From the NCBI RefSeq assembly GCF_011752815.1, contig NZ_VWWV01000002.1, positions 496,001-560,000 of the forward strand: 64,000 bases of DNA, in the 5' to 3' direction. A program made the translations under genes and the position numbers. The DNA comes from Enterobacter sp. Cy-643. Lineage in GTDB: Bacteria > Pseudomonadota > Gammaproteobacteria > Enterobacterales > Enterobacteriaceae. Below, one piece after another: positions 39,336 through 47,261 of this stretch (position 1 is the first letter of the stretch; each line of letters begins with the position of its first letter). The notes under the pieces were generated by a model. The model was not told where the DNA came from. It was given only the letters and a program-made list of their open reading frames with translations, and did no database searches.

Positions 39336-40247
39336 CTATTTAACAAAGCCTTTTTGCTTTAAGTAATCGGCGGCCACTTTTTTGGCATCCTGACCTTCCA
39401 CGGCAATCTTCGCGTTCAGCTGCTGCAGCGTTTTCTGGTCGAGGGAAATAAAGACCGGTTTCAGCCAGTCGCCAATTTGCGGGTACTCTTTCAGCACGGC
39501 CTCACGCACTACGGCGGTTGGCGCAGAAACGGCCTGTACGCCTTTCGGGTCGGTGAGCGTTTCCAGGCCCAGGGCCGCAACCGGGCCATCGGTGCCGTAG
39601 GCCATCGCGGCATTAACGCCGGAGGTTTGCTGTGCCGCTGCTTTAATGGTTACTGCGGTGTCGCCCCCGGCCAGGGAAAGCAGCTGGCTTTGTTCCAGCT
39701 TAAAGCCGTAGGCTTTTTCGAAGGCAGGCAGCGCGTCGGAGCGCTCGATAAACTCGGCGGAAGCCGCCAGCTTAAAGGTGCCGCCCTTTTTCAGGTATTC
39801 GCTAAGATCCGCCAGGGAAACCAGGTGGTTTTTCTCCGCCAGATCTTTACGTACCGCGATGGTGTAAGTGTTGTTTGCCGGAGCCGGCGTCAGCCAGACC
39901 AGGTGGTTTTTGTCGTAATCCAGCTGCTTAACTTTTTCATAGCCCTTTTGGGCATCTTTCCAGGCCGGATCGTTTTCAGTTTTAAAGAAGAACGCGCCGT
40001 TGCCGGTGTATTCAGGGTAAATATCCAGTTCGCCAGAGGTAATCGCCCCGCGCACAACCGGAGTGGTGCCGAGCTGGACTTTGTTGACAGTTTTTACATC
40101 ATGGCTTTCCAGCACCTGCAAAATAATATTGCCGAGCAAAGAGCCTTCGGTGTCAATTTTCGAGCCGACTTTCACCGGTTCAGCCGCCTGCGCACCTGCC
40201 GCCAACATCACTAACCCTGCCAAACCCCAACGTGTTGATATGTTCAT
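39336..40247 (-). CDS. osmF: YehZ (OsmF), periplasmic glycine-betaine binding protein
   Basis: 303 residues with a signal peptide (MNISTRWGLAGLVMLAAGAQA) and the OpuAC-type binding fold (VGSKIDTEGSLLGNIILQVLE, SGELDIYPEYTGNGAFFF). E. coli length is about 305. It is first in the operon and is the substrate-binding subunit for YehX/Y/W. The 281 bp upstream, to 40528, hold its promoter; no other gene is seen there. Confidence 0.95.
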   Translation of the reverse strand: MNISTRWGLAGLVMLAAGAQAAEPVKVGSKIDTEGSLLGNIILQVLESHDVKTVNKVQLGTTPVVRGAITSGELDIYPEYTGNGAFFFKTENDPAWKDAQKGYEKVKQLDYDKNHLVWLTPAPANNTYTIAVRKDLAEKNHLVSLADLSEYLKKGGTFKLAASAEFIERSDALPAFEKAYGFKLEQSQLLSLAGGDTAVTIKAAAQQTSGVNAAMAYGTDGPVAALGLETLTDPKGVQAVSAPTAVVREAVLKEYPQIGDWLKPVFISLDQKTLQQLNAKIAVEGQDAKKVAADYLKQKGFVK

Positions 40248-40528
40248 AGTTATTCCTCGTTGTTCTTTACTTAAAAATCATGCAGTAAACAAAGGATAGC
40301 CGAGTTTGAATCGGCTGGGGAAAGCACTAAGCGGTATATGATATGCGAACTCGTTTGAACAAACGGGCAGCAACAAACGACCTTATGCACTCTTCAGCCG
40401 CCGGACTAAAGCCCCACACTTATTGCCATTTATACTTTTTTTACCCGCCGCTTTGGCTTTTTTACCTTCTTTTTATACGCCAGTGAATATGCTCTTTTCG
40501 TCGCCGAGAGGCTTAGAAAAAGACCGCC

Positions 40529-41947
40529 ATGAACTCACTCATTCACCACTCACTCGTTAAAAACATTTTTACGCTTTTCGCTTTTCCGCAGGCCTCATCC
40601 AATGAAGAATCCGTCGGCCAGTCAGTGCGGAAAAAGCCAGCGGCGGAGCGAGCTAAAGAGTTTGCCGCAGAGGTGGAGCGCTACTTGCAGCGTCACCCTG
40701 ATACATTGCACGTTGATATTTACCTCAATGACGTCAACGGGGCTTTTCGCGGCAAACGCATCGCGGTAGACAGCCTGCTGTCGCTCTCTGCCGGCTGTTA
40801 TTTCCCGCAGTCCGTTTACGCGATGGATCATGAGGGCAAGCCGTTTAGCCAGGCCGTTGCCAGCGTGGAATACGACGAGCCAGACGGGCTTTGCCTGCCG
40901 GTGGCGGGTACGCTGCGGCCCTGCGCCCACGACCCGAAGCACAACGCGCAGCTGTTGTTAACCATGAAGCAGAGCGACGGCAGCGGCTACGCGCTGGAAC
41001 CCAGAGTGGTGCTGGAAAATGTCCTGCAGAAGTTTCATTACCACGGTCTGTACCCGGTCACCGCGCCGGAAATAGAGTTTTACCTCGTCAGCAAAGCCCA
41101 GCAGGACGTGCCGGCGCAGGGCTGCTTTTATATGCCCGTCCCCTCCGATTACACCGCTTTTATTGAAGCCCTGGAGCAGGCCGCCGCCGATCAAAAGCTG
41201 CCGCTGAGCGGTATCGTCTGCGAAGCGGAAGCCGGGCAGTTTGAGCTGAACCTGAAGCATGGCAAAGACATCGTCGGCGTGTGCGAAAGCGTGCTGGCGC
41301 TGCGCCGCCTGACCAGCATCGTGGCCGATAAGTTTGGCTATCAGGCCAACTTTATGGCGAAGCCGTTTTCGCACCTCGCAGGGAATGGCCTGCATTTTCA
41401 TATCAGCCTGAATGACCGCCAGGGCGACAACGTTTTCGCCTCCCCGGCGGAAAACCTGAACGAAATGACCCAGCTCTGCCTGGCGGGGATGCTGCAAACC
41501 ATGCCCGCCGCCGTGGCCGTTATCGCCCCGCACGTCAACTCTTTCAGGCGGCTGCGCAAAAACCTTACCGAGCCGCTGTTCAGTTCCTGGGGCTACAACA
41601 AGCGCAGCGCCGCCTTGCGTATCCCCTGCTCTGACGACGACAACCGCCGCATTGAGTACCGCCTCGCCGGGGCCGACGTGAACCCGTATCTGGCGATGGC
41701 CGCCATTCTGACCGGCATGCTTTACGGGCTGGAAAATATCGACAGCGATACCCTAAAAAATTCGGCGCTGTTTGCCCCTGAGCTGCCGCTGTTCCAGCAC
41801 GCCGCAATCGAAGAGTTTCAGCAAAACCACTACATGACCGAAAGTCTGGGAGAAGCGTTCTCCCGCCAGTGGGTGACCCACAAGCTGTCGGAACTGGCGT
41901 GGTTTGAAACTATTGTGACCCAGGAAGAAGCGGCGCTGTCCCGCTAA
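40529..41947 (+). CDS. Glutamine-synthetase-like gamma-glutamylamine ligase (PuuA-like)
   Basis: 472 residues, the same length as E. coli PuuA and clearly homologous along the chain (GKRI.VDSLLSLSAGCYFPQSVYAMD; AEAGQFELNL; FMAKPFSHLAGNGLHFHISL; ALRIPCSDDDNRRIEYRLAGADVNPYLAMAA). Metal- and ATP-binding Glu/His/Arg motifs of the GS fold are present, so it is probably active. PuuA-type enzymes join glutamate to amines such as putrescine. It is not next to other puu genes; instead it is followed after 42 bp by a degenerate OtsA homologue, so its substrate may differ. The ATG at 40529 has a weak ribosome site. Confidence 0.85.
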   Translation: MNSLIHHSLVKNIFTLFAFPQASSNEESVGQSVRKKPAAERAKEFAAEVERYLQRHPDTLHVDIYLNDVNGAFRGKRIAVDSLLSLSAGCYFPQSVYAMDHEGKPFSQAVASVEYDEPDGLCLPVAGTLRPCAHDPKHNAQLLLTMKQSDGSGYALEPRVVLENVLQKFHYHGLYPVTAPEIEFYLVSKAQQDVPAQGCFYMPVPSDYTAFIEALEQAAADQKLPLSGIVCEAEAGQFELNLKHGKDIVGVCESVLALRRLTSIVADKFGYQANFMAKPFSHLAGNGLHFHISLNDRQGDNVFASPAENLNEMTQLCLAGMLQTMPAAVAVIAPHVNSFRRLRKNLTEPLFSSWGYNKRSAALRIPCSDDDNRRIEYRLAGADVNPYLAMAAILTGMLYGLENIDSDTLKNSALFAPELPLFQHAAIEEFQQNHYMTESLGEAFSRQWVTHKLSELAWFETIVTQEEAALSR

Positions 41948-41989
41948 CGTCCGTGCGCTATCAACCTGAATGCTAACCTGAGGTGATGT

Positions 41990-43411
41990 ATGTCTCGTCT
42001 TATTATGCTGTCTAATCGCTGCGAGCCGGAACGCGGGCAGCGCGGCGATCCTCTGCTTCCGGTACTTCATGCCGTTCTGAAGAAACATTCGGGCCTGTGG
42101 TTTGGCTGGAACGGTGAAATAGCCGCAGGGAACAAGCAGAGAAAAGAGCGTTTTTTCAGCCAGCCGGGCTACCAGCAATACAGCTGGGCGCTGACCCCCA
42201 ACGAGTATGACAACTTTTACCAGGGCTATATTCATCAGGTGCTGTGGCCGGTTTTCCACAATCGCCCGGATCTCATCCACTATAAAAAAGAGTATTTCAC
42301 CACCTGGAAAAACTACAACCATGATGTGAAAGCGCGGGTAGCGGCCAAAATCGAGCCTGACGACCTCGTCTGGGTGCAGGACTACCATCTGCTGTTCACC
42401 GGCAAGATGCTCAAAGATGAAGGCTATACCAACCGCTGTGGTTTCTTCCTGCATCAGCCGTTCCCGCCCGGCGACGTGCTGCGTTCGGTGCCTGAACACG
42501 ACAGCCTGATGCAGGCGCTGTTCAGCTACGATCTGCTCGGCTTTCAGTCGAGCGGAGATGTGAATAATTTCCTCGCCTATGCGCTGCGGTTTTACCGCGT
42601 GGAGCGGCTGGCGGATAATCTTATTCAGCTTAATGGGCACAATATCAAGCTGGGGATTTTCCCCTGCGGCGTGGATAAAACCCTGCCGCCGCTTTCGCAT
42701 ACCAACGCCGAAGCGGTGCGTAACTACCCTCGTCAGATTGTGATCGGTAACGACACGATCAGCGATATTAGCGGCGTGCATTGTCACCTGAATACGATGG
42801 AAACGTTTCTAAGTTCGCACCCCGAGTACCTGCGTGACGTCAGCCTGCTGCAAATTTCTGACGCTTCAAGGGGGTATTCGTGGTCAACACGCGATCTCTG
42901 CGACCAGCTTGAACACCAGTGCGCAGACATTAACGCTCGCTTTGGGGATGCCGCCTGGTACCCCATCAACTATATCCGCAACCATCTGTGCCACTCAGAT
43001 TTGATTCACGCGTTTTACCGTAGCGCCCACGTGGCGATGTTCACCCCGCTTTCTGAGGGAATGAGCCTGGAGGCCAAAACCTTTGTTCTCGCGCAGGATG
43101 CCGAAGACCCCGGCGTGCTGATGCTGTCGGCCCTGACCGGCACGGCGGAACAGCTTACCGATGCGGTGTTGATCAATCCTTACGATGCCAGCGAAGCCAG
43201 CCATGCGCTCTATTCCGCGCTGACGATGCCGCTGCACGAACGTAAACGCCGGCACCAGCAGCTGCTGGCCAAGGTGGAAAGGTACGACAGCCAGTGGTGG
43301 GCCAGAGCTTTTATTGATTCGCTCAGCGCTGCGCCTGCTCCAGCGCCTGCCACAGTGATTCCTTTACGCACTTCCCACCACGGGATTTTTACGCCGCAGA
43401 ATTTGTATTGA
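41990..43411 (+). CDS. Trehalose-6-phosphate-synthase (OtsA/GT20) homologue, active site altered
   Basis: 473 residues; good ribosome site (GAGGTG). It aligns with E. coli OtsA over its full length (MSRLIMLSNR, GLWFGWNGE, VQDYHLL, GFFLHQPFP, YDLLGFQS, PLSEGMSLEAK, PGVLMLSALTGTAEQLTDAVLINPYDA). However, the loop equivalent to SVERLDYSKGL (Arg262, Lys267) reads GNDTISDISGV, the N-terminal GG loop is missing, and the Asp/Glu of DGMNLVAKE are Glu356 and Thr364. These residues hold UDP-glucose and glucose-6-phosphate, so normal synthase activity is doubtful. It may be a pseudoenzyme or use another substrate. There is no otsB nearby. Probably cotranscribed with the GS-like gene. Confidence 0.82.
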   Translation: MSRLIMLSNRCEPERGQRGDPLLPVLHAVLKKHSGLWFGWNGEIAAGNKQRKERFFSQPGYQQYSWALTPNEYDNFYQGYIHQVLWPVFHNRPDLIHYKKEYFTTWKNYNHDVKARVAAKIEPDDLVWVQDYHLLFTGKMLKDEGYTNRCGFFLHQPFPPGDVLRSVPEHDSLMQALFSYDLLGFQSSGDVNNFLAYALRFYRVERLADNLIQLNGHNIKLGIFPCGVDKTLPPLSHTNAEAVRNYPRQIVIGNDTISDISGVHCHLNTMETFLSSHPEYLRDVSLLQISDASRGYSWSTRDLCDQLEHQCADINARFGDAAWYPINYIRNHLCHSDLIHAFYRSAHVAMFTPLSEGMSLEAKTFVLAQDAEDPGVLMLSALTGTAEQLTDAVLINPYDASEASHALYSALTMPLHERKRRHQQLLAKVERYDSQWWARAFIDSLSAAPAPAPATVIPLRTSHHGIFTPQNLY

Positions 43412-43482
43412 TGGTCAGAGTTGGGCGCTTTGCACCACTTATATATTGTCTATTTCGGGAGAACTATTTAGCTCAGGCATAA

Positions 43483-44057
43483 TTCCGTTCACCCGTAGAT
43501 CTGTTTCCCCTTTACGTCCAGAGCACGGTGAACGTGTCAGGGGGCATTACGCCATGCCCCCTGACAACCCCTGGCGCCCGGCGAGCTCATCGCCGCTGAA
43601 GCGGTAAACCCACCGGCTATCACCCAAACATTCGGGGTCGTTCGCGATTCGTTCCCGACGATCGCTCTCTTTCGCTGCTCCCGACAGCTCAACCCCGCCT
43701 GAGTTGGGTCATAACCGGGGGCGCTGAGAGCCGGGAACAAGGGCGTGGCTGTGGAACTTTCAGCAACGTTAACGTCCCGTGTGGCTGCGGGTTAAAAGCG
43801 AGGCTCGGTTCCGGCTTAAATCGCCTGCGTTTTCTCTCCGACTGGCCAGGGTCCGGACGTCGGGAACGGCCGGAGGCTGAGAGCGTCGGGAACGCATCTC
43901 AGCCGACCTGGGACTGGGAGATAAAACGGAGGTCTGCCGCTTCAGCGGTCGATTTATTTGGCCGGGAGTCCGGGTTCTTAGGGGAGTGACGGTGACTCCC
44001 CTAAGACGTTCACCGGTGAAGGCGCTACAGATAAAACAGGGCTGGAAGTGAACGGAA
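43483..44057 (+). repeat. Long hairpin-rich dispersed repeat, copy 3
   Basis: 575 bp between TTCCGTTCAC and GTGAACGGAA, same orientation and nearly the same internal sequence as copy 2, including the TCAGGGGGCAT hairpin, the three CGGGAACG-type motifs and the TAGGGGAGT...ACTCCCCTA end hairpin (perfect in this copy). Located between the OtsA-like gene and the YceI-like gene; the remainder of the gap (43412-43482, 44058-44137) shows no gene. Confidence 0.85.
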
Positions 44058-44137
44058 CCTTAGCTGACTCTGCATAAATAGAGATTTTTCTGGCAAAAAT
44101 ACTCCCTGGCCAATCCCCTGCCACAGCAGATATGCTC

Positions 44138-44713
44138 CTAACCAGCCAGACTAACCCTCGCGCGAATTTTAATCTCAATCGCAATACTGTCATCCACCAC
44201 GGCCTCAAATTTATCCATATTAAAAGCGGCGCGGGAGATAACCGTTGTGGCACGTAACGAGAGGGTATTTTGGCCTGAAGCCGATCCGGATGCGTTATCC
44301 AGACTCGCCGCCAACACCACCGGACGCTGAATATTTTTTACCTGCAGCAGGCCGAAAATACGGTAATGCCCTGCGCCCAGAGCCACAACTCTGGTGCTGG
44401 TAAACGTGAGCGTCGGATAATGTGCGGTATCAAAGAATAGCCCGCCCTGCAGCTGATAAGTCAGCAGGCTGTTTGAAGCCTGAAGCGTCGCGGCGGGGAT
44501 ACGCACGCTGATGCTGTCACGCAAGTCACTTCCTACATCCAGCAAAAGTGAGCCTGTAACACCGTCGAGGTGCGCCTGAGAAGTCCCGCCAAACGCGTGC
44601 CATGAAAGTTCTATCGCCGTTTGCGGCGTAAGGACGCTGTAGCTTTCCGGTGCGGCATAAAGCCAGGGGCTAATCGAGAGACCGAGGATTATTTTGAGAA
44701 GAATACGAAGCAT
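44138..44713 (-). CDS. YceI-family periplasmic lipid-binding protein
   Basis: 191 residues with a signal peptide (MLRILLKIILGLSISPWLYA) and the YceI lipocalin-like barrel pattern (IELSWHAFGGTSQAHLDGVTGSL, FDTAHYPTLTFTSTRV, GLLQVKNIQRPVVLAA, SRAAFNMDKFEAVVDDSIAIEIKI). YceI proteins bind polyisoprenoid or quinone-like lipids; the physiological role here is unknown. Divergent from the dioxygenase gene across a 278-bp AT-rich gap. Confidence 0.85.
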   Translation of the reverse strand: MLRILLKIILGLSISPWLYAAPESYSVLTPQTAIELSWHAFGGTSQAHLDGVTGSLLLDVGSDLRDSISVRIPAATLQASNSLLTYQLQGGLFFDTAHYPTLTFTSTRVVALGAGHYRIFGLLQVKNIQRPVVLAASLDNASGSASGQNTLSLRATTVISRAAFNMDKFEAVVDDSIAIEIKIRARVSLAG

Positions 44714-44991
44714 GGAGTATTTCCGGTAGCGGACATACTCAGCTAACGTTTCACTGTCGCATTTTATTCATTTTAATTTTTATTAATTTTTTGTTGATGC
44801 AATAAACTATAAAAATCAGACAAAACCGCAAAGCTAGACGTCTAACCCCTTAATAACCCCACAAAAACAATTAAACCAAAATTAATACACTTCATTACAT
44901 TAATTCCAGAGTGAGATATTTAAAGTTTAAAAAGTCAGTGTCACATTGTGGGTCCCTCACCCTACGCCTCGTGGCAGCGAGACATAATAAA

Positions 44992-45855
44992 ATGTTAAAC
45001 ATTGATGATAAGAATATTACCCAGGCCGTGCTCTCCAACATTTCAATTCCCACCAGCGACCGTATGCACACGATTTTTACCGGCCTGATCGAGCATTTGC
45101 ACTCTTTCGCCCGGGAGGTTCAGCTGACGGAACAAGAATGGGAGAAAGGCATTGAATTTCTTACCCAGGTTGGAAAATATTGCAGCCCCGAGCGCCAGGA
45201 GTTTATTTTGCTTTCCGATGTGCTGGGATTATCTTCTTTGGTCATTGCGCAAAATAATCGCAAACCCGCCGGATGCACGGAATCCACCGTATTTGGGCCT
45301 TTTCATGTTGCAGAAGCCCCGCAGCTTGAACCGGGAGACGATTTTTCTCAGGGCGCGCCGGGCACACCGTGGTTTGTAAAAGGCAAAGTCATCGGGATCG
45401 GCGGGGAAAGCGTCGCCAACGCAACGATTGATATCTGGCATGCCGACGGCGAGGGCCAATACGATGTGCAGACATCGGATGTTCACGGACTTCGCTGTCG
45501 CGGTGTCCTGAAGGCAGACTCACAGGGAGAGTTCTTCTTCAGAACCGTGGTTCCTGAAGCTTACGAGATCCCCAGAGACGGCCCGGTTGGCCGCCTGCTC
45601 GCCGCCCAGGGGAGGGCCGCGTGGCGCCCGGCGCACCTGCACTTCATGATCAACGCCGGGGGATACCAGCGTTTAATTACGCATATCTTCAATAAAGAGG
45701 ATGAATACCTCAATTCGGACAGCGTATTTGGCGTCAGAGCCTCATTGATTGCCGACTGGGTTAAGCACGCGCCGGGCATAGCGCCTGACGGTACGTTTTG
45801 CCCGCAATCTTTCTGCACCCTGGACTTCAATTTCGTCCTGAACCCGGCCAGCTAA
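44992..45855 (+). CDS. Intradiol ring-cleavage dioxygenase (catechol/hydroxyquinol 1,2-dioxygenase family)
   Basis: 287 residues from the ATG at 44992; the frame open to 44911 has no ribosome site. An N-terminal helical dioxygenase dimerisation domain is followed by the Fe(III) domain with ligands Tyr157 (GEGQYD), Tyr191 (PEAYEIP), His215 and His217 (RPAHLHF). Also IDIWHADG, RTVVP and DGPVGRLL. It opens catechol-type rings between the hydroxyls to give muconate-type acids. There is no muconate pathway beside it; the only partner is the FolC-like gene 47 bp downstream, so it may act on a special substrate. Confidence 0.88.
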   Translation: MLNIDDKNITQAVLSNISIPTSDRMHTIFTGLIEHLHSFAREVQLTEQEWEKGIEFLTQVGKYCSPERQEFILLSDVLGLSSLVIAQNNRKPAGCTESTVFGPFHVAEAPQLEPGDDFSQGAPGTPWFVKGKVIGIGGESVANATIDIWHADGEGQYDVQTSDVHGLRCRGVLKADSQGEFFFRTVVPEAYEIPRDGPVGRLLAAQGRAAWRPAHLHFMINAGGYQRLITHIFNKEDEYLNSDSVFGVRASLIADWVKHAPGIAPDGTFCPQSFCTLDFNFVLNPAS

Positions 45856-45902
45856 AGCGGCCCCCCATCCCGCAGAGTTTAGTTTTAACCAAGGAATATT
45901 TG

Positions 45903-47186
45903 ATGAGCAACCGCACCCACATACCCGATCTCACCGCAGACTTACCCCGCTGGCTGGCCTATATCGACAGCCTACATTCACAGGTCATTGATATGGGCCT
46001 GGACAGAATAAAGGACGTCGCGGCCAAACTGAATATCTTACAGCCCGCCCCTTTTGTCTTTTTAGTCGGCGGAACCAACGGGAAAGGCACCACCTGTCAT
46101 ACCCTTGAAAAAGTACTGATGCTGTCAGGGCACAAAGTGGGCGTCTTCAGCTCACCCCACATGATTCATTATAAAGAGACCGTGCGCATTCAGGGCCAGG
46201 AGCTGTCGGATGCCGCCCACATTGCTGCCTTTGTTGAAATTGAAAAAGCACGAGAGGCCACTACGCTCACGCCTTTTGAGTTCAATACGCTGGGCGCATT
46301 CTGCCTGATGAAATGGGCTCAGGTTGATGTCGCCATCATTGAGGTTGGCATGGGCGGCCGGGACGATGCGACCAACATTCTCACCCCCAATGTCTCCGTG
46401 ATTACCAACGTAGCGCTTGACCACGAAGACTGGCTGGGGAAAGGCACCGAAGCCATCGGCGAAATCAAAGCGGGCATCTTCCGCCCCGGACGTCCGGCGG
46501 TGATTGGGCAAGTTCAGGCACCGGCATCATTGCTCCGCTATGCCGAACAGATTGGCGCGATTCCCCATCAGCGCGGGGTCAACTGGCAGGTAACCGAACG
46601 CGGAGAGGCATGGGCGTTTAGCGATAACCTCGGCGAAATTGCGCCGCTGAGCCAGCCTAAAATGCCACGCGATAACGTGGCTACCGCCGTCGCGGCCCTG
46701 CTCATCAGCGGGCTTAAATTTGATCTTACCGCGTTGAACGACGTCATTGATAAGGCCAATTTGCCGGGCCGTTTTCAAGTCATTCCCCATCAACCGACGG
46801 TGATTTTAGATGTGGCGCATAACCCGCATGCAGCGGCATATTTGGCGGAAAGATTGCGTAGCTTCCCCAAAAAGGGAAAATACCTTTTCGTCATTGGGAT
46901 GCTTATTAATAAAGATATTAAAGGCACTCTTGAGCAGTTAAAAAATCTCACCGAAGAGTGGTATTGCTGTGGTATTCAGGCGGGTCCCAGAAGCTCTAAG
47001 GCTGAAGATATTGCTCAATATCTACCGCAGGCAAAACGCTTCCCGGATATTTTATCCGGCTGGGAAGCGGCCAGCAATGACGCCAGTGCGGACGATGTGA
47101 TTGTCGTTTGTGGGTCATTCTATTCTGTTGCACCAGTCTTAAACGATATAAATATGGCCACCGAATATAATCAGGGAATACGCTAA
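45903..47186 (+). CDS. FolC paralogue (folylpolyglutamate/dihydrofolate synthase-like ligase)
   Basis: 427 residues from the ATG at 45903 (AAGGA upstream). It aligns with E. coli FolC along its length: APFVFLVGGTNGKGTTC (P-loop), GVFSSPH, EVGMGGRDDATNI, ALDHEDWLG, FDVAHNPHAA-like LDVAHNPHAAAYLAERL, VVCGSFYSVAPVL. FolC-type Mur ligases add glutamate to dihydropteroate or folates. Core folC lies elsewhere in E. coli (accD-dedD), so this is probably a second copy. Its pairing with an intradiol dioxygenase suggests glutamylation of another acid, or an alternative folate enzyme. Catalytic motifs look intact. Confidence 0.85.
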   Translation: MSNRTHIPDLTADLPRWLAYIDSLHSQVIDMGLDRIKDVAAKLNILQPAPFVFLVGGTNGKGTTCHTLEKVLMLSGHKVGVFSSPHMIHYKETVRIQGQELSDAAHIAAFVEIEKAREATTLTPFEFNTLGAFCLMKWAQVDVAIIEVGMGGRDDATNILTPNVSVITNVALDHEDWLGKGTEAIGEIKAGIFRPGRPAVIGQVQAPASLLRYAEQIGAIPHQRGVNWQVTERGEAWAFSDNLGEIAPLSQPKMPRDNVATAVAALLISGLKFDLTALNDVIDKANLPGRFQVIPHQPTVILDVAHNPHAAAYLAERLRSFPKKGKYLFVIGMLINKDIKGTLEQLKNLTEEWYCCGIQAGPRSSKAEDIAQYLPQAKRFPDILSGWEAASNDASADDVIVVCGSFYSVAPVLNDINMATEYNQGIR

Positions 47187-47218
47187 TTTTCGGCTAAGCA
47201 TTCATTACACCTAAAAAA

Positions 47219-47242
47219 ACAGCCACCTTTAAAGGTGGCTGT
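47219..47242. terminator. Bidirectional terminator between the folC-like gene and bglX
   Basis: ACAGCCACC-TTTAAA-GGTGGCTGT stem with an A-run to the left, placed between two convergent genes. Confidence 0.85.
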
Positions 47243-47261
47243 ATTCTAGTGATTCCCAGCT

